From positions 1 to 64,000 of the forward strand of contig PTFA01000364.1 of the NCBI GenBank assembly GCA_003342895.1: a DNA stretch of 64,000 bases, written 5' to 3'. Below the pieces are notes generated by a model. It worked only from the letters and a program-made list of their open reading frames with translations. It did not search any database and was not told the DNA's origin. Both the position numbers and the translations under genes were made by a program. Origin of the DNA: Casuarius casuarius (lineage: Eukaryota > Chordata > Aves > Casuariiformes > Casuariidae). This document shows positions 20,246-32,413 of the stretch, in pieces; the first letter of the stretch is position 1; the number at the start of each line of letters is the position of its first letter.

Positions 20246-23200
20246 GGAGCGACTTGCCAGGCTGGAGCTTATAGCAGGCTCATGGCTGCAATACGGAATC
20301 TGGGAATAATGAATTGTTGATTGTAAAATTTGGGGGTTTAATGAGAAAGCAGCCAATGTATTTTTGCTCTCTCCCTTTCTTCTCTTCCTTCTTTTTGCAT
20401 CCTTTGGCATAAGACCTTCTGGAAATATTTCTCCAAGTAACAATCATTTTCTTCCTGGTCAGCACAGACAACCGTTCAAAGGCAGTGACCAATGTTTTGT
20501 GTTTTTTCCTCTTCTTTCTAATAACTTTTAAAACCAGAATTTCTCTTTCCAAAAGTCATGCACTCCTTCTGAGAATTTATACAAATGAACTTGGTTAGTT
20601 CAGTTAATTAATTAATTCAGCTTCCTTAGCTGGATAGTTCTGGTAACATGTATTATGAGCTGACACTGTCCAGTAGATCTCTATTAATAGAATAAAGATT
20701 TAATGCCACAGATGATCTGCTGAACAGGAGTAATAATACAGGCAGATGAAGTAAATGAGAATCAGTTTACAAACTTCATTTTTCAATAAATTATGAAGCT
20801 TTAGCTTTGTTTATAATTGCATTACTGCACTGTTAAGGCCTAGGGAAGAAGAAAATGGAACATGCAAAGACAGTGATTTATGGGGAAAAGAAAGGTAATT
20901 TTATTGGCATTGAAACAGCTCTAATATTATGGAATGATGCAATGCAAGTGTATGATGTGAAGGCCCAAGATTTATTAGAGATTTTCCTCTTTCTTCCTTC
21001 TTTTCTGCCTTCCTGATACTTCACTTCTGAAATGGATTCTTTAAAAGACAGGACTCGTTTGAGTTAATATGAAAAGCCTAGCAAAGCCTGGAGACTATAC
21101 CCTGATCTACTGCTGGCACATAAGAGCAGTGGTAGCACATGTGGTAGCACAGACACTAATTTTACAGTCAGAGCATGAACATCAATCTATCTAAAGTGAG
21201 CAGAAAAGCCCCCTGAAATTTGTTTGTACAGACATATATGGCTTCTGGTGGAACTCCTTTTTGTGGAAATTTGAGAACCAGTAATGGGAATGTCCTAGAG
21301 CAGTAGGCTTGTTTAGCACTACTTGGAATGCATTGGAACTCCAGAGCCTGTCCTCTGTAATGAACAGTCATTAAGCAAGTGAAAGAGCAGCAGTTCTGTA
21401 AGCTGCGTCAGTCCTGCCCTTGACCCTTCTCAGAACCTCTCTCTAAGAATAAACTTAATTGGACAATATGCATGGATCAGAACCCAGCCCAGAAAATGTG
21501 ACTCTCTTTTCAGATCTCCATATACACATCCCTTCAAATAATGCATCATAATTTATACTTTAGAGATTCTACCCCAAACTACTGTAACAAGATGTAAATA
21601 TGCCATTTTTCCCCTCCTCTGAGAAAAACATTTTCTTAGATCTACAACTGTGATCCTTCCTTCCTGAAAGACCTCAGTTATCTAAGACCAAAGTTTTTCA
21701 GTTAAATACATGTGGTGTACATCCATCTGAAACAACAAAATTTTTCCAGATAATTTATGCATGCAAGCAAACACAGAGATGCATATATATATCTCCTGCT
21801 TTCACAGACCTTTCAGAGGTACAGGGTACTCACATCTCCAAGCAGACTTTTCTATACAAATAATCATTACAGGCATTTAAGTATATTTGCTTCTTACTAG
21901 AGTGTCCTCTTGTTGAGAAGTAATGCTGTTTAAAGTGCATGAGAAAATATCTGGCTCCAGTTCACTATTCTTTTGCACTTGTGTAATCATTTTCATCAAA
22001 AGTGCTGTAGTCAACTAAGGTTACTAAATCTGTGATTGCCATTGCTGTCATACAAATCTGAATTATTCCATGAAATACACATGAAGCACCCTCTCCAAGA
22101 CCTTGGCGCTGTGATGATTTCTGTCTCTAAAATGATGCACCAGCTGCTGGACTGGAGGAGCATGTGTATTTTCTCTGCAACTATTTCAGGGAAACCCATA
22201 TCTCTAAAGGACAATGAAAGTAAGCTACCAGGTCACTCTAGAGCTTTGCAAAAACAGTGGTCTGGAAATGTGATGCCTTACTGAAATCAAGGGCTGGATG
22301 AATTCTGGTAAAACTCAGCATAATTCCAGCTCATTAGCTCAGTGCATTAGTGCCTGTGCTATTCACATAGCCTCTTCTCATGCCTGTAACTGATCTCTCA
22401 TTAGCCAGTTGGCTTGCTTTGGATCAGCAAATGAATTTATGTACTGAAATGTTCTGGATTTCAACAGGAGTTAAAGGTAAAGCCTTAAGACTTTGATAGA
22501 CCTGGCCCTTTACCTTGGTTTCTCAGTTCCAATAGAGGTATAACATTTCATTTCATGTTTTTACAGATATAGGGACTCTTCATTCAGCTGAGATTTGTTT
22601 TTATGATCTATAAATCAGCAGAGATGCGCAACGAAGATTTCCAGCAGAACAAGTTTTCTAAACTTCTGATTAATTCAGAAAGACATCTTGGTATTCTGAG
22701 GTCTTCTCACTATTTTTTCAAAAAATAGTGCTATTGACTTTATAAGGACCATGAAGTAAAACTCAAGACAATTGCCACCTTCAGGGTGCCATCTCTAAAG
22801 GGTATTGTTTATTGATGTTTAGTAAACTCATTCTAATATTAGTAAACAGCTATAAATTAATAAAGCAGCTGTCAGACAGATGCACTAGTTAAAAAATATA
22901 TCCACTACAGGTAAGTGGCTGCCAGTGATTTCCATGCATGTTGTCTTCATGCAGCTTCTAAGCCTGCAGCAGTGGCTGTATAGTCAGACACCCAAAATTC
23001 ACTGCCAGCAGTAAAAATACTGTTGTAAGCCATGGTGTCTGAAGGATGTGTGTATGGCTGAGTTTGCAGGGAGACATAATTTCTTTTACTAGACCAAATG
23101 ATATAGCTGTTAAAAAAGAAAAACAAAAGCAGACAAACTTGCATGCATGAAAGCCTTTCTTCAGGTAATTAAACGGGTCATCAACAAGCCTTACTAAAAT

Positions 23201-24914
23201 GAAGTAGTCCATGGGACTGTTCTAAGGGTAGTGCTTTAGTCTCTTTGTTAACTTCTCTGATTTTTCATTAATTGTTTTTTATTCCACTAGACTAAGAAAC
23301 TCATTGCCTATTCTCGGAGTAAGTGAATCATCTGTGAATAATCTGTGAATAATTAGTCCTCTTCAGACTTTGTTCCTGTTGCTGTAACTTTAAACCTATA
23401 TAGATGAGGTTGTGCTACAACAAGAAGATTCTGGCCAATATCCCCTTCCCAAGAAATTACCTATCTTGCCTTGTTCCTTGTACAGTCTGTCCCATTTCTC
23501 AAATTAAACTGAATAGCTGTTCATATACAGTCCTCTAGGAGAGCAGCATGTTGAAGAAGATCAAACCTGTTGGTGGAATTGCTAATGGTATGGGTAGTCA
23601 ACATATGGCTTTTGAGCAGTCCAAGTATGAATCCTGTGCTAGGGCAATATCACATTGACAGCAGTGGGACTATCCTGGCACCAGAGCTGCCAAGTAATCC
23701 AAATCTTTGGCTGTAGGATAAAGTTAGCCGGCAGGAACAGGAGCTAGCTAACTTTCTGTACAACCAGCATCTCAGAGTTACTCAGGTTCATACTTCAAGC
23801 CCAGCTCTTATGTACCCTAAAAAGGAGGGACCGCTCTCAGCCTCATAACTATTTCTATAGGCCAAGCTTACTTGGGCTCTTGGAGTGTATGGCCTCAGGG
23901 CTCAAGATTGTAGTATGATTTTCACAGGCTCAAGAAAACTAGTCACAAACATTCTAAAATGGGGCTAGGACCTGCTTTGACTTTGCTGTGAGAGTGAAAC
24001 AGGCCTCAGAACTGGATCTAAAAGTTCTTGCTTCTGTATCAACGATTTGAGTTACAGATTTGAGATACACAGCTGCAGAAACAGGTGGGGCAGGTAGAAT
24101 ATAAATTCTGCAGTGGCTTAATTTGTGAGGCTGTCAATATCTGGCAGGCTTCCTACAGGACAGATTGCAAGGTGGAATATTGAGAGGGGAAAGTAAAGGA
24201 GTTAATTGAGAGACCAAAGAAAGGTCAGTTATCGCTTTCCATTTCCTCCCATTATAGTTTCTTCTTTTTTTGTCTGTTATCTACCTTTGTCAAAAAAGAA
24301 TAGTGAATAATCCAAATTAAGTCAAATTTTGACTTTAATTAAGTCATTCTTGCAATCTTCCTAACCTGTCTTAGAAAACGAGCAGTTAGTATCAAGCTCT
24401 GTTCAAAGAAAGGTGTGTGGTACAGGACAACCTATTTCACCCCACAGTGACAGAAATCTGTTCTGGCTTCCACACCCCAGAAGAAGCAGAATGGTAATGG
24501 CAGAAGTTCCCCAGTCTGAGATATTAGTCAAAGATTATCCAAGCATTAGTATCCTCAAGAAGGAAGCTGATAAGCTGCTGAAAATGAATGAAATCAAAAT
24601 TTAACCGAGTGGCCCTTTTGGCAATATGTCTTAAAGGCCTGAGACACAGCCCTTTGAAAGCAATAGGAGTCTTTCAGTGACTCTAGAAAAGCTCAGAACA
24701 AGACCCAAATAGACAGTGAAAGCCTTGGTAGTTTAAAGACATACATTTTCATTTATTCCAGAATCTTCCTACAATGTCAGATCAGCTACCTACAATGTCA
24801 AATAAATGACTTCTTTAAAAATAACTTCCACAGAAAAAACAAGCTTCTATAAAAAAAGGAACTGATTTAAAGTTTCTAAGTACCTACAGTGTCAAACACT
24901 TTCAAAACTTTAAT
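20246..24914. other. AT-rich non-coding DNA, no gene recognised
   Basis: No convincing coding frame or repeat family is seen. One perfect 11-bp inverted repeat with a single-base centre lies at 22708-22730. Confidence 0.55.
22708..22730. repeat. Perfect inverted repeat, 11-bp arms
   Basis: CACTATTTTTT and AAAAAATAGTG flank a single C. It could form a small hairpin or be the trace of a short inverted-repeat element; no function is evident. Confidence 0.6.
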
Positions 24915-24995
24915 CAGCACTAAAAATGGCTAGGTGGGTTGGACTAAATAATCTCCAGAGGTCCCTTCCAACCCCAATGATTCTGTGGTTCGGTG
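24915..24995 (+). mobile_element. CR1 3' end fragment
   Basis: GGTTGGACTAAATAATCTCC, AGAGGTCCCTTCCAACCCC, then ATGATTCTGTGGTTC, is the standard CR1 3' terminus with the start of the 8-bp tail. Only the last 80 bp or so are kept. Confidence 0.85.
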
Positions 24996-27859
24996 AGAAC
25001 AGCTACGATTTAGAGATATTGCAGAAAACATAAGCTGTGATTGGAAAGCTTTTGGACAACATCTTCAGCACATGATTTTCCTGGAATGCCAAGACCCTTA
25101 AAAATGTGAACCAGCTGGCACAAATTCAAGACCATAGCAGAGGTCTACACTGTGCAATGGATTGCAGTGCACAGATCCGAGATCTAGTTCAGACTTGAAC
25201 CAGTGAATTGACAGGGGCAGAACAACATCATCTGGAACATAACTCAAATCCAGACGCAGCATAGCGTCAGTGTGCATCACATTTGTGCAGCCCCAGCCAA
25301 CCTTACTTTCAGACCCCAGGTGACTCGCAGGGATCCAGAGCTAGTGTCTTCACTGCACGTACAGTTGCAGGACTGCCTTCTCATTTCTAAGGGTTATCCT
25401 TTCAGGTTAGGGCAGGAGGCACACTGGCAAGGCAGAGTGCGGGAGTCAGAGGGCTCATTGCTATATGTGTTCTATATAGAACAGACTTCACTTTGCCAGA
25501 CTGGCCTGAGCAATGTGTTCATGATCTTACATTTTCATAAAAGCATGATTGAATATGAAAACTGTGCAAGTTCAATTATGAACCAGTGTTTAGAAAAACA
25601 TTCCATTTCTTGTGCTTCACATCACCTTCACATCATTTTTATGTGAAATTTCATTGGACTTAGTCCTTGTTTGTTGTGATAGACATGAGAAATGGATAAG
25701 ACCAATGCTGGGTGGGGTTCTTCTTCTTTTTTGGTTGAAGAGTCCAGAGAACAGTGAAGAGAAAATTATGAAAGGCCAAAGCCAAGAAGTTGTGACTTTA
25801 TACAGAATACCTAATATTTGTACATGCTTTCTCTTCATAGATAAGGAGATACTTCCTACAGCACAGGCATAAGCAATGTTCTTGTGCAATGAACACGCAC
25901 AGTATAAAAGGAAGCTAGGAGCTTGTACACTGCACATCACATGCTATATCGTTTTCATTGCAACTTGCAGCAAGCTTTCAAGAGCCTTTCTTTCTCTCTT
26001 TAGTGCAGATTGCAGTGCTACGTAAAATCACTTCAGAGAGTCCTTCTTTTTGGCCAGAGAGGAGGAGAAATCCTGAGGAAGTGGAATTCTATAGAAGATA
26101 TGCAAGTACATTCTAGAAGAAAAGAGTGCTCGACTCAGCTCCAGAGCTGCCTTGAACTCACCTAAACCAATGTAGATATGAACACTGGATCACTCAAAGC
26201 AGTTCTTTGAGACTGGACACAGAACCACCCCTTGCAAAAGCACTTTTCTTGCTGGGGAGGCAAACACAGAAATTTCGTGTATGTGGCTTTCACTAGTATT
26301 TCACCAGTCCTTCTTACTGTAATAATTGCATTAGGATGGCTAGCAAATTTGCTTCAACAGTTTGGATTTGAGTTTGTTATGGGAGGGCAGGAAAAGGGAA
26401 GAGGGGGCCGATGCTTTCTAATCAGCAGTGAGATTGCAGCACAGCTAGGTGTATCCTTTGCCTATTTGCTAGCACTGATTTAACTCACTGGAATCCAGTA
26501 TCCGTGAAGAAGCCATGGAAGGTACTTTAACACAGGCTAGAAACTCTTACGCTCACTTGATGCAACTTGCTTAGGCATACTGGCATTACTAGGAAAAAAA
26601 AATAGATTAGGGAAAAAAGAGACAAATAGCTGCTGCAATAATAACCATACAGTTGCAATCTGTGCAGAAATCTAAGCTGATAAATCACTGCATTAAAAGA
26701 CCTGTAGTGAGATTAGTGGTTTGGGGATTAAAAGGAATTTTGGGATTTAAAGGAATGGTAATTAGAAAGAAAAATCCTTATAAAGGACTGTGGGGTAATT
26801 TATGCTGTACAGTATTTTGGATTACAGTAATTCAGATGAAGTCAAAAGGCTTATTCTAGACTAAGAATATATTTCTGTAGCCAAGAGCAGATTGTGGTAC
26901 TGGAGTGTTTTCCCGCCCATGGGCTCTGATTCTCTTTGCATTTACATCAAAGTGACACGCTATGCTCCAGTGCAGTTATTCACAGTTAATAACATTGTGA
27001 GAGCTCAGTGCAGTCCTCTTTAAAATCTGCCACCATAAGTGCCTCTGCTCAACTTTGCATTTGAAGAAATACTGTAAATTATTAAATGAGAAGTAAGGTA
27101 ACTGCTGAATAGAATACACTCTGATACTGGCCATGAAAGACAAATTTGACTAGGTTATCTTTACTCTGTGGAACTATATGATAAACACTTCACCATGTGA
27201 AATAACATACTCAGCACTGATTTTCATGGTTATTTCAATCAGTAAGGCAAACATTGTTTTGCTCGTAACCTGTGGCCTTCCAATAAGTCTATTTGACAAC
27301 TCTTATTTCAAATCATCCGAAATTTGACATCTGTGCTTGTTGAAAAGTGCTTGTTTTGTAATAATCCAACAGTCCCTCACATATAGTTCTCAAGGTCCTT
27401 CATTGTGAGTTGAAAGTATTTAAATTTAAGTTTTTAAAGAGAAAATCTTGACATCCTTTCACATTGGACTATTTAAAAACCACCAGGGGAACTTTTTTTG
27501 ACTGCTTTTTGCTGACAGTTTTGTTGACAGTATATGAAATATCATCATACCTTTTTAAAACATTCACTGCGAAAATATTAAAAAATATGCAATTTCACTA
27601 CTAGGGCTACACTCAAGAATAATGTAGAGGTGACCATTTTCTGCAAGGACTTGCTAAAAACCCAGAGGAACGTAGCCTTGAATTTTTGTAAGTATCTAAA
27701 GGGAGTGTGATTCTCTACCTTTTGACTAAGTGTTAAGCAGGCATTGTTATGGCTGTACTTTTTCCTGTTCTCTTTCCCTTTTATTTCTGCACGTGCGTCT
27801 TTGATTCTGATCAGTGAAATCTGTATCTTCACTGACCCACTGGCTGTAATGTCTACATT
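24996..27859. other. AT-rich non-coding DNA, no gene recognised
   Basis: Frames of 107-124 codons (25272-25646 on +, 25617-25940 on -) show no domain, overlap each other on opposite strands and look like chance. No repeat was recognised. Confidence 0.5.
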
Positions 27860-29366
27860 TTCATTGAACCATAGAAATGTTATTTGGATAGTCCAACCTC
27901 CCATTTAAAGCAGGATTACTGCCAAAACTAAATCGGGTCAACCATGACTATGTCTAGTCAACACTTGAAAACCTCCATAGATGGAGATTTCACCTCCTGT
28001 CTGGATGACTGGTTCTGGTGCTACACTCTCCACCCAGTGAAAAATTATTTCCTAATGTTCACAGTTTGCGGCGGCCCTTGCCCCTTGTTGTGCTGTGTGG
28101 CACTACCAAGAATGTCTCTGTCATCTTTGTGAGTATTACATCACCCTTTAACCTCCTCTTTTGTAGATTAAACATGCTCCCTCAACCTCTTCATGTAGGT
28201 GATGTTCTCCATGCCCTTGGCTGTCATAGTAGCCCTCCTTTGGATCCTTTTCACTTTCTCCACATTCCTCAAACCAGTCCAGTTGTGGCCTTACCAGTGC
28301 CAAATGGAGAGGGTTAAAAATTTCCTTCAATCCAGTAGCCACTCTCCTTCCAAAGTAGGCCAGTATGCCATTTGCCTTACTTGCAATGGGAGTGCCCTAC
28401 TGGTTCATATTCAACTTAATATCCGCCACAACCCTCAAGTCTTCCCAGCAGACCTGCTACTCAGCTTCTGACACAGACGCAAAGCTTTACATGTTTTCTT
28501 ATTTTGTTTCTGCTGGCCCAGTCCTCAAGTTTTCCAAGGTCCTTCTGATATGAGGCTCTGAATTCTTTATGTAGTCTCTCTCCCTTTTTTAGTGTCATTT
28601 CACATAATACTGAAGGTAAAGTGTGTGTCTTCACTGAGATCATTGATGGAATTATATGGGCCCTGGTGTCATGGAGCATTGAGAGTGGATTGCAAGCCAG
28701 GAGCCAAGGATGACAGCAAGGCAGGTATGAACAGTGACCTGATGAACAAGGAGTGTAGTCCCACAACACCTGCACAAGAAGAGGACAGCAGGTTTGATGA
28801 CAGTGTCCTGGCACCCATTATTGACCCCTAAGGTACTCCTAGGTATTACAGGCCTCTGGCCAAGATATCAAGCTTTCAGCATGATTGGTTCAGCCAATAT
28901 TCAACATATCTGCATCTGTTCAGCCAGCCCATACTTCCTCAGCTTCCAAGTAAGAATGCTGTGGGAGAGCGGATCCAAAGTCTTACTGCAGTCAAAGTAG
29001 ATTACATCTACTGCACTTCTCTCTTTCCTGTAACCACTTTTTTTCATCCTAGAAGGCAATCAGATCAGTCAAGCATAATCTGGCCTGGGTAAATTTTCAC
29101 CGACTATTCCTGACGCCTTCTTGTCCTTCATGAGTTTGGAAGTGGATTACAAGAGAATGTGCTACATGAACATTCCAGGCACAGAGGTGAGGCTGACCAG
29201 CCTATAGTTCCCAATGTCGCCTTTCTCTCTCTTTTTAAAAAAGGATGTAGTGTTAGCCTTTTTTTCCATCTGTCAGCAACAGATGGAAAGCGACCACCGT
29301 GATGTTGCATAGTTGACAGACAGCAGCCTTGTAGTCACATTGGCCAGTTCTTTCAGTAGCACTGGG
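27860..29366 (-). mobile_element. CR1 LINE, minus strand, 3' part
   Basis: Read on the + strand, the series GTCCAACCTCCCATT, GTAGCCCTCCTTTGGATCC, GTCCAGTTGTGGCCTTACCAG, AGAATGCTGTGGGAGAGCGG, CATCCTAGAAGGCAATCAGA and CAGGCACAGAGGTGAGGCTG is the familiar antisense of a CR1 3' UTR and ORF2. About 150 bp near 28660-28815 does not follow the pattern and may be a small insertion. Reading frames are broken. The element continues after the inserted LTR. Confidence 0.75.
29362..29366. repeat. Left target-site duplication of solo LTR B
   Basis: CTGGG here pairs with TTGGG at 30103-30107. The CR1 target reads AGCACTGGG followed by TGAATCCCATCTGG once the LTR and one copy are removed. Confidence 0.75.
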
Positions 29367-30102
29367 TGTTAAAGAATATTGAACTGAAACTGTCTAGAGG
29401 TAGCTGCTTAGCACAACTTATATAAAACTTGCTTAGCATGAGGAGCTAAATTTGCTGAAGCCTTAGGCCGCACTTAGATAAAATAATGAACTTTTACCTA
29501 GTTCAGTAAGAAAAGGGCCTCAGAGCTGGTTCAAGCTGGGAAGATAAGGAAGCTACAAACAGTCTGCATTCCTGTGTCTCACACTCCGAAAGGGAGGATG
29601 TCAAGACTCTGAAATAACACCAGTGCAGGGCATCAGGACCTTGAGTGACAAAGCCTCCCCTCATTGCTGGGGCAGTGTTAATTGTTATGATTTGGAATCA
29701 CCTCCTCCTCCTCAGGACTTTGAGAGACAACAGTAAGACCCAACAAGAAGTGAAGGTACAACCGTCAGCAGAAACCGCAACGGTAAAGATAAGGGAGGAA
29801 AACAGCCTACCTAGGAACAACAATGAGAGCCAATAAGGAGCAGGAGACCCCAGACCTAAAAATTACTATTGGTCTAAACTACCGCGTGAAGGGTGGGAAA
29901 CTTAAGTTGAAAAAGTTATAATTGCCCATGGATTTCTTTGTTTGGGGTCCCTCTTCGGAGGCACCCAGCTCAAGCTGTAATTACGGCATGCATGTCATTA
30001 AAATTTAATTATTTAATTTGCTTTGATTTGGCTCTGAACTTTTCTGCGGGAACCTAGGGTCAGACCCTGTTATGGTGGCCGGCTAGCCTATTTTCCATAA
30101 CA
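29367..30102 (+). mobile_element. Solo LTR, family B (736 bp)
   Basis: It starts TGTTAAAG and ends CCATAACA, so the ends form a 5-bp inverted repeat (TGTTA/TAACA). It interrupts a minus-strand CR1, whose sequence resumes at once on the other side. A 5-bp target duplication with one change flanks it. U3 has a partial internal duplication (CATCAGGACCTTGAGTGACA near 29630 and CTCAGGACTTTGAGAGACAA near 29711). A TATA-like TTATAATT lies at about 29919 and a poly(A) signal ATTAAA at 29998-30003, which places R at about 29945-30020. This is the reference for the U3 of the provirus's chimeric LTR. Confidence 0.85.
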
Positions 30103-30775
30103 TTGGGTGAATCCCATCTGGCCCCATGGATTAGAGCGACACCATCCAATGGGTTTAAGTAGGACCTACTCCATTGCTCTTGCACTGCTGGCTGTCTTTC
30201 TCCTTCCAAAACCATAGCATAGCATGCCTAAGTCTTTCCTGCATCAGCCACCACTATGTTGTCTCCTGCACTCATCAATAGATCCAAATTTTTCCTGATT
30301 TTGTTTTTAAGTGTCCAGATCTGTTCAGTCTTGCTTGCTAATTATCCCAAAATTGTAACAAGAACCATTTCTTATTACATTATGTCCCCCACTAGTCTCA
30401 GCTCCAGCTGCACTTTGGTCTTCCAGATTTTTTGCCGAAGTGCCTGTGCAATGCTTTTGTACTCCTCTTCTTCTGCCTGTCCTTTTTCCACCTCCTATAC
30501 GTACACAAGGTCCTTACATAGCCAGGTGGGTCTTCTGCTGAAATTCCTCGTCTTGACATGCAGTGAGAGAGTTTGTTCATGAGCTCTCAGTACGTTCTCT
30601 TTCAAAACAGCCCACCCTACTAGGTATCTTTGCTGTTCATTGCAGCCTCCCAGGTGATTCTGCCTAGCAGTTCCCTAAATAAGCCAGAATCCTATTTTTA
30701 AAAGCCCAGAGTTCTAACTCAGCTGCTTGCCTTCTCAGCCTTCTTCTGGAGCCCAAACTCATTCATGTCATAATT
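30103..30775 (-). mobile_element. CR1 LINE, minus strand, continuation toward its 5' end
   Basis: GTGAATCCCATCTGGCCCCA continues the element cut at 29366. Further antisense CR1 landmarks follow (CTCAGTACGTTCTCTTTC, GCAGTTCCCTAAATAAGCC). The match fades near 30775. Confidence 0.65.
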
Positions 30776-31354
30776 CCAAAGAAATAGCAACACATCAGGG
30801 ATAACACTAGTTACACTAGTTTTGCTTTTAGATCTTTCTTTATGGATTTGCACTCAGGGTCTTTGCAAGGGTAGGAGGACATCAGTACTCTACCACCATA
30901 GGGCTAAGCCTTTTATAGGACAGGCTGTTTATAGAACACAGGAGAAGTCAAAGAATCTTTGAGCTAGGGAGAAATGGAGGACTATGGAGGATGAAGAGAA
31001 TCTGATTTTTGCTTGCTGAATGTTTATAGTAAGTACCCCTACTCCATTTGGTTTATAAGTAACAGAAATTTAGCTAAGTGATGATATTGATAATCCTCTA
31101 GTCTCAAAAAAGACAAGGTATTTATGTTGGCAAGTGCAAAGTCCTAGTAACTGTGAACGTGATGTAACAACAGGGACCAGAGCTGGCTCAGAGAAGACAT
31201 GGAAACAAGCAGGGGCAACATGACAACAGCACACTAGCAAAGCACACTAGCATCAGCAGCAAATACACAGACTGAAGAAATCTATTGCATTACATATTCT
31301 GCCCACCAATATTCTTCCCCTTTAAAGCAGTAATCACCAGCTTATACCATCTTT
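30776..31354. other. Non-coding DNA between two CR1 elements
   Basis: No coding frame or repeat signature is recognised. Confidence 0.5.
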
Positions 31355-32413
31355 AACTGGCTGAATGGCCAAGCTCAGAGGGTTGTGATCAGTGGCACAG
31401 AGTCTAGTTGGAGGCCTATCAGTGTCCCCCAGGGGTCAATACTGGGTTCAGTATTGTTCAACTTGTTCACCAGTGACCTGGATGAAGGGACAAAGTGCAC
31501 CCTCAGCAAGTTTGCTGATGATACAAAACTGGGAGGAGTGGCTGATACCCCACCCCAGAAGGCTGTGCTGCCACTCAGGGGGACCTGGACAGGCTGGAGA
31601 GCTGGGCAGAGAGGAACCTCATGAAGTTCAACAAAGGCAAGTGCAGAGTCCTGCACCTGGGGAGGAATAACCCCATGCACCAGTACAGGCTGGGGGGGCT
31701 GATCTGCTGAAAAGCAGCTCTGTGGAGAAGGACCTGGGGGGGGGGGGGAAGGGGTCCTGGTGGACAGTGACTTGACCATGAGACAGCAATGTGCCTTTGT
31801 GGCCAAGAAGGCCAAAGATATCCTGGCTTGCCTTAGGAAGAGCACTGCCAGCAGGTTGAGGGAGGTAATCCTCCCCCTCTACTCCACGCTGGTGAGGCTG
31901 CATCTGGAGTACTGTGTCCAGTTCTGGGCTCTCCAAGACGAGACATAGAGCTACTGGAGTGAGTCCAGCAGAGGGCTACTAAGATGATTATGGGACTGGA
32001 GCATCTCTCCTATGAGGAAAGGCTGAGAAAGCAGGGACCCTTCAGCCTGGAGAAGGGAAGACTGAGAGTGGATCTTATCAATGTATACAAATATCTGAAG
32101 GGAGGGTGTCAAGAGGATGGGGCCAGACTCTCTTGAGTGGTGCCCAGCAATAGGACGAGAGGCAATGGGCACAAACTGAAACACAGGCAGTTCTGTCTGA
32201 ACGTGAGGAAAAACTTTTTTACTGTGAGGGTGACAGAGCACTGGAACAGGTTGCCCAGGGCAGCTGTGGAGTCTGCATCCCTGGAGATATTCAAAAGCCA
32301 CCTGGATAGGGTCCTGGGCTCCAGGTGACCTTGCTTGAGCAGGGGGTTGGACTAGATGATCTCCAGAGGTCCCTTCCAACCTCAACCATTCTGTGATTCT
32401 GTGATTCCATGAT
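31355..32413 (+). mobile_element. CR1 LINE, plus strand, RT C-terminus to 3' end
   Basis: The element is 5'-truncated. Translation of 31385-31624 gives the RT motifs [14 protein letters not shown] and FADDTKLGG, the FADD being the catalytic site of non-LTR RT. The 3' part of ORF2 is then broken by frameshifts ([20 protein letters not shown] at about 31781, then a shift). The end is a classic CR1 3' UTR: GGTTGGACTAGATGATCTCC, AGAGGTCCCTTCCAACC and about three ATTCTGTG-type repeats. It is one of the least decayed CR1 copies here. Confidence 0.93.

Noticed and set aside
25901..25912. Good TATA box (TATAAAAGG) as a host promoter
   Set aside because: No coding frame, CpG-rich stretch or exon follows it. 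A lone TATA match is expected by chance in AT-rich DNA.
31375..31936. Minus-strand frames of 102 and 156 codons at the CR1
   Set aside because: They are antisense to CR1 ORF2, whose RT motifs are on the + strand.
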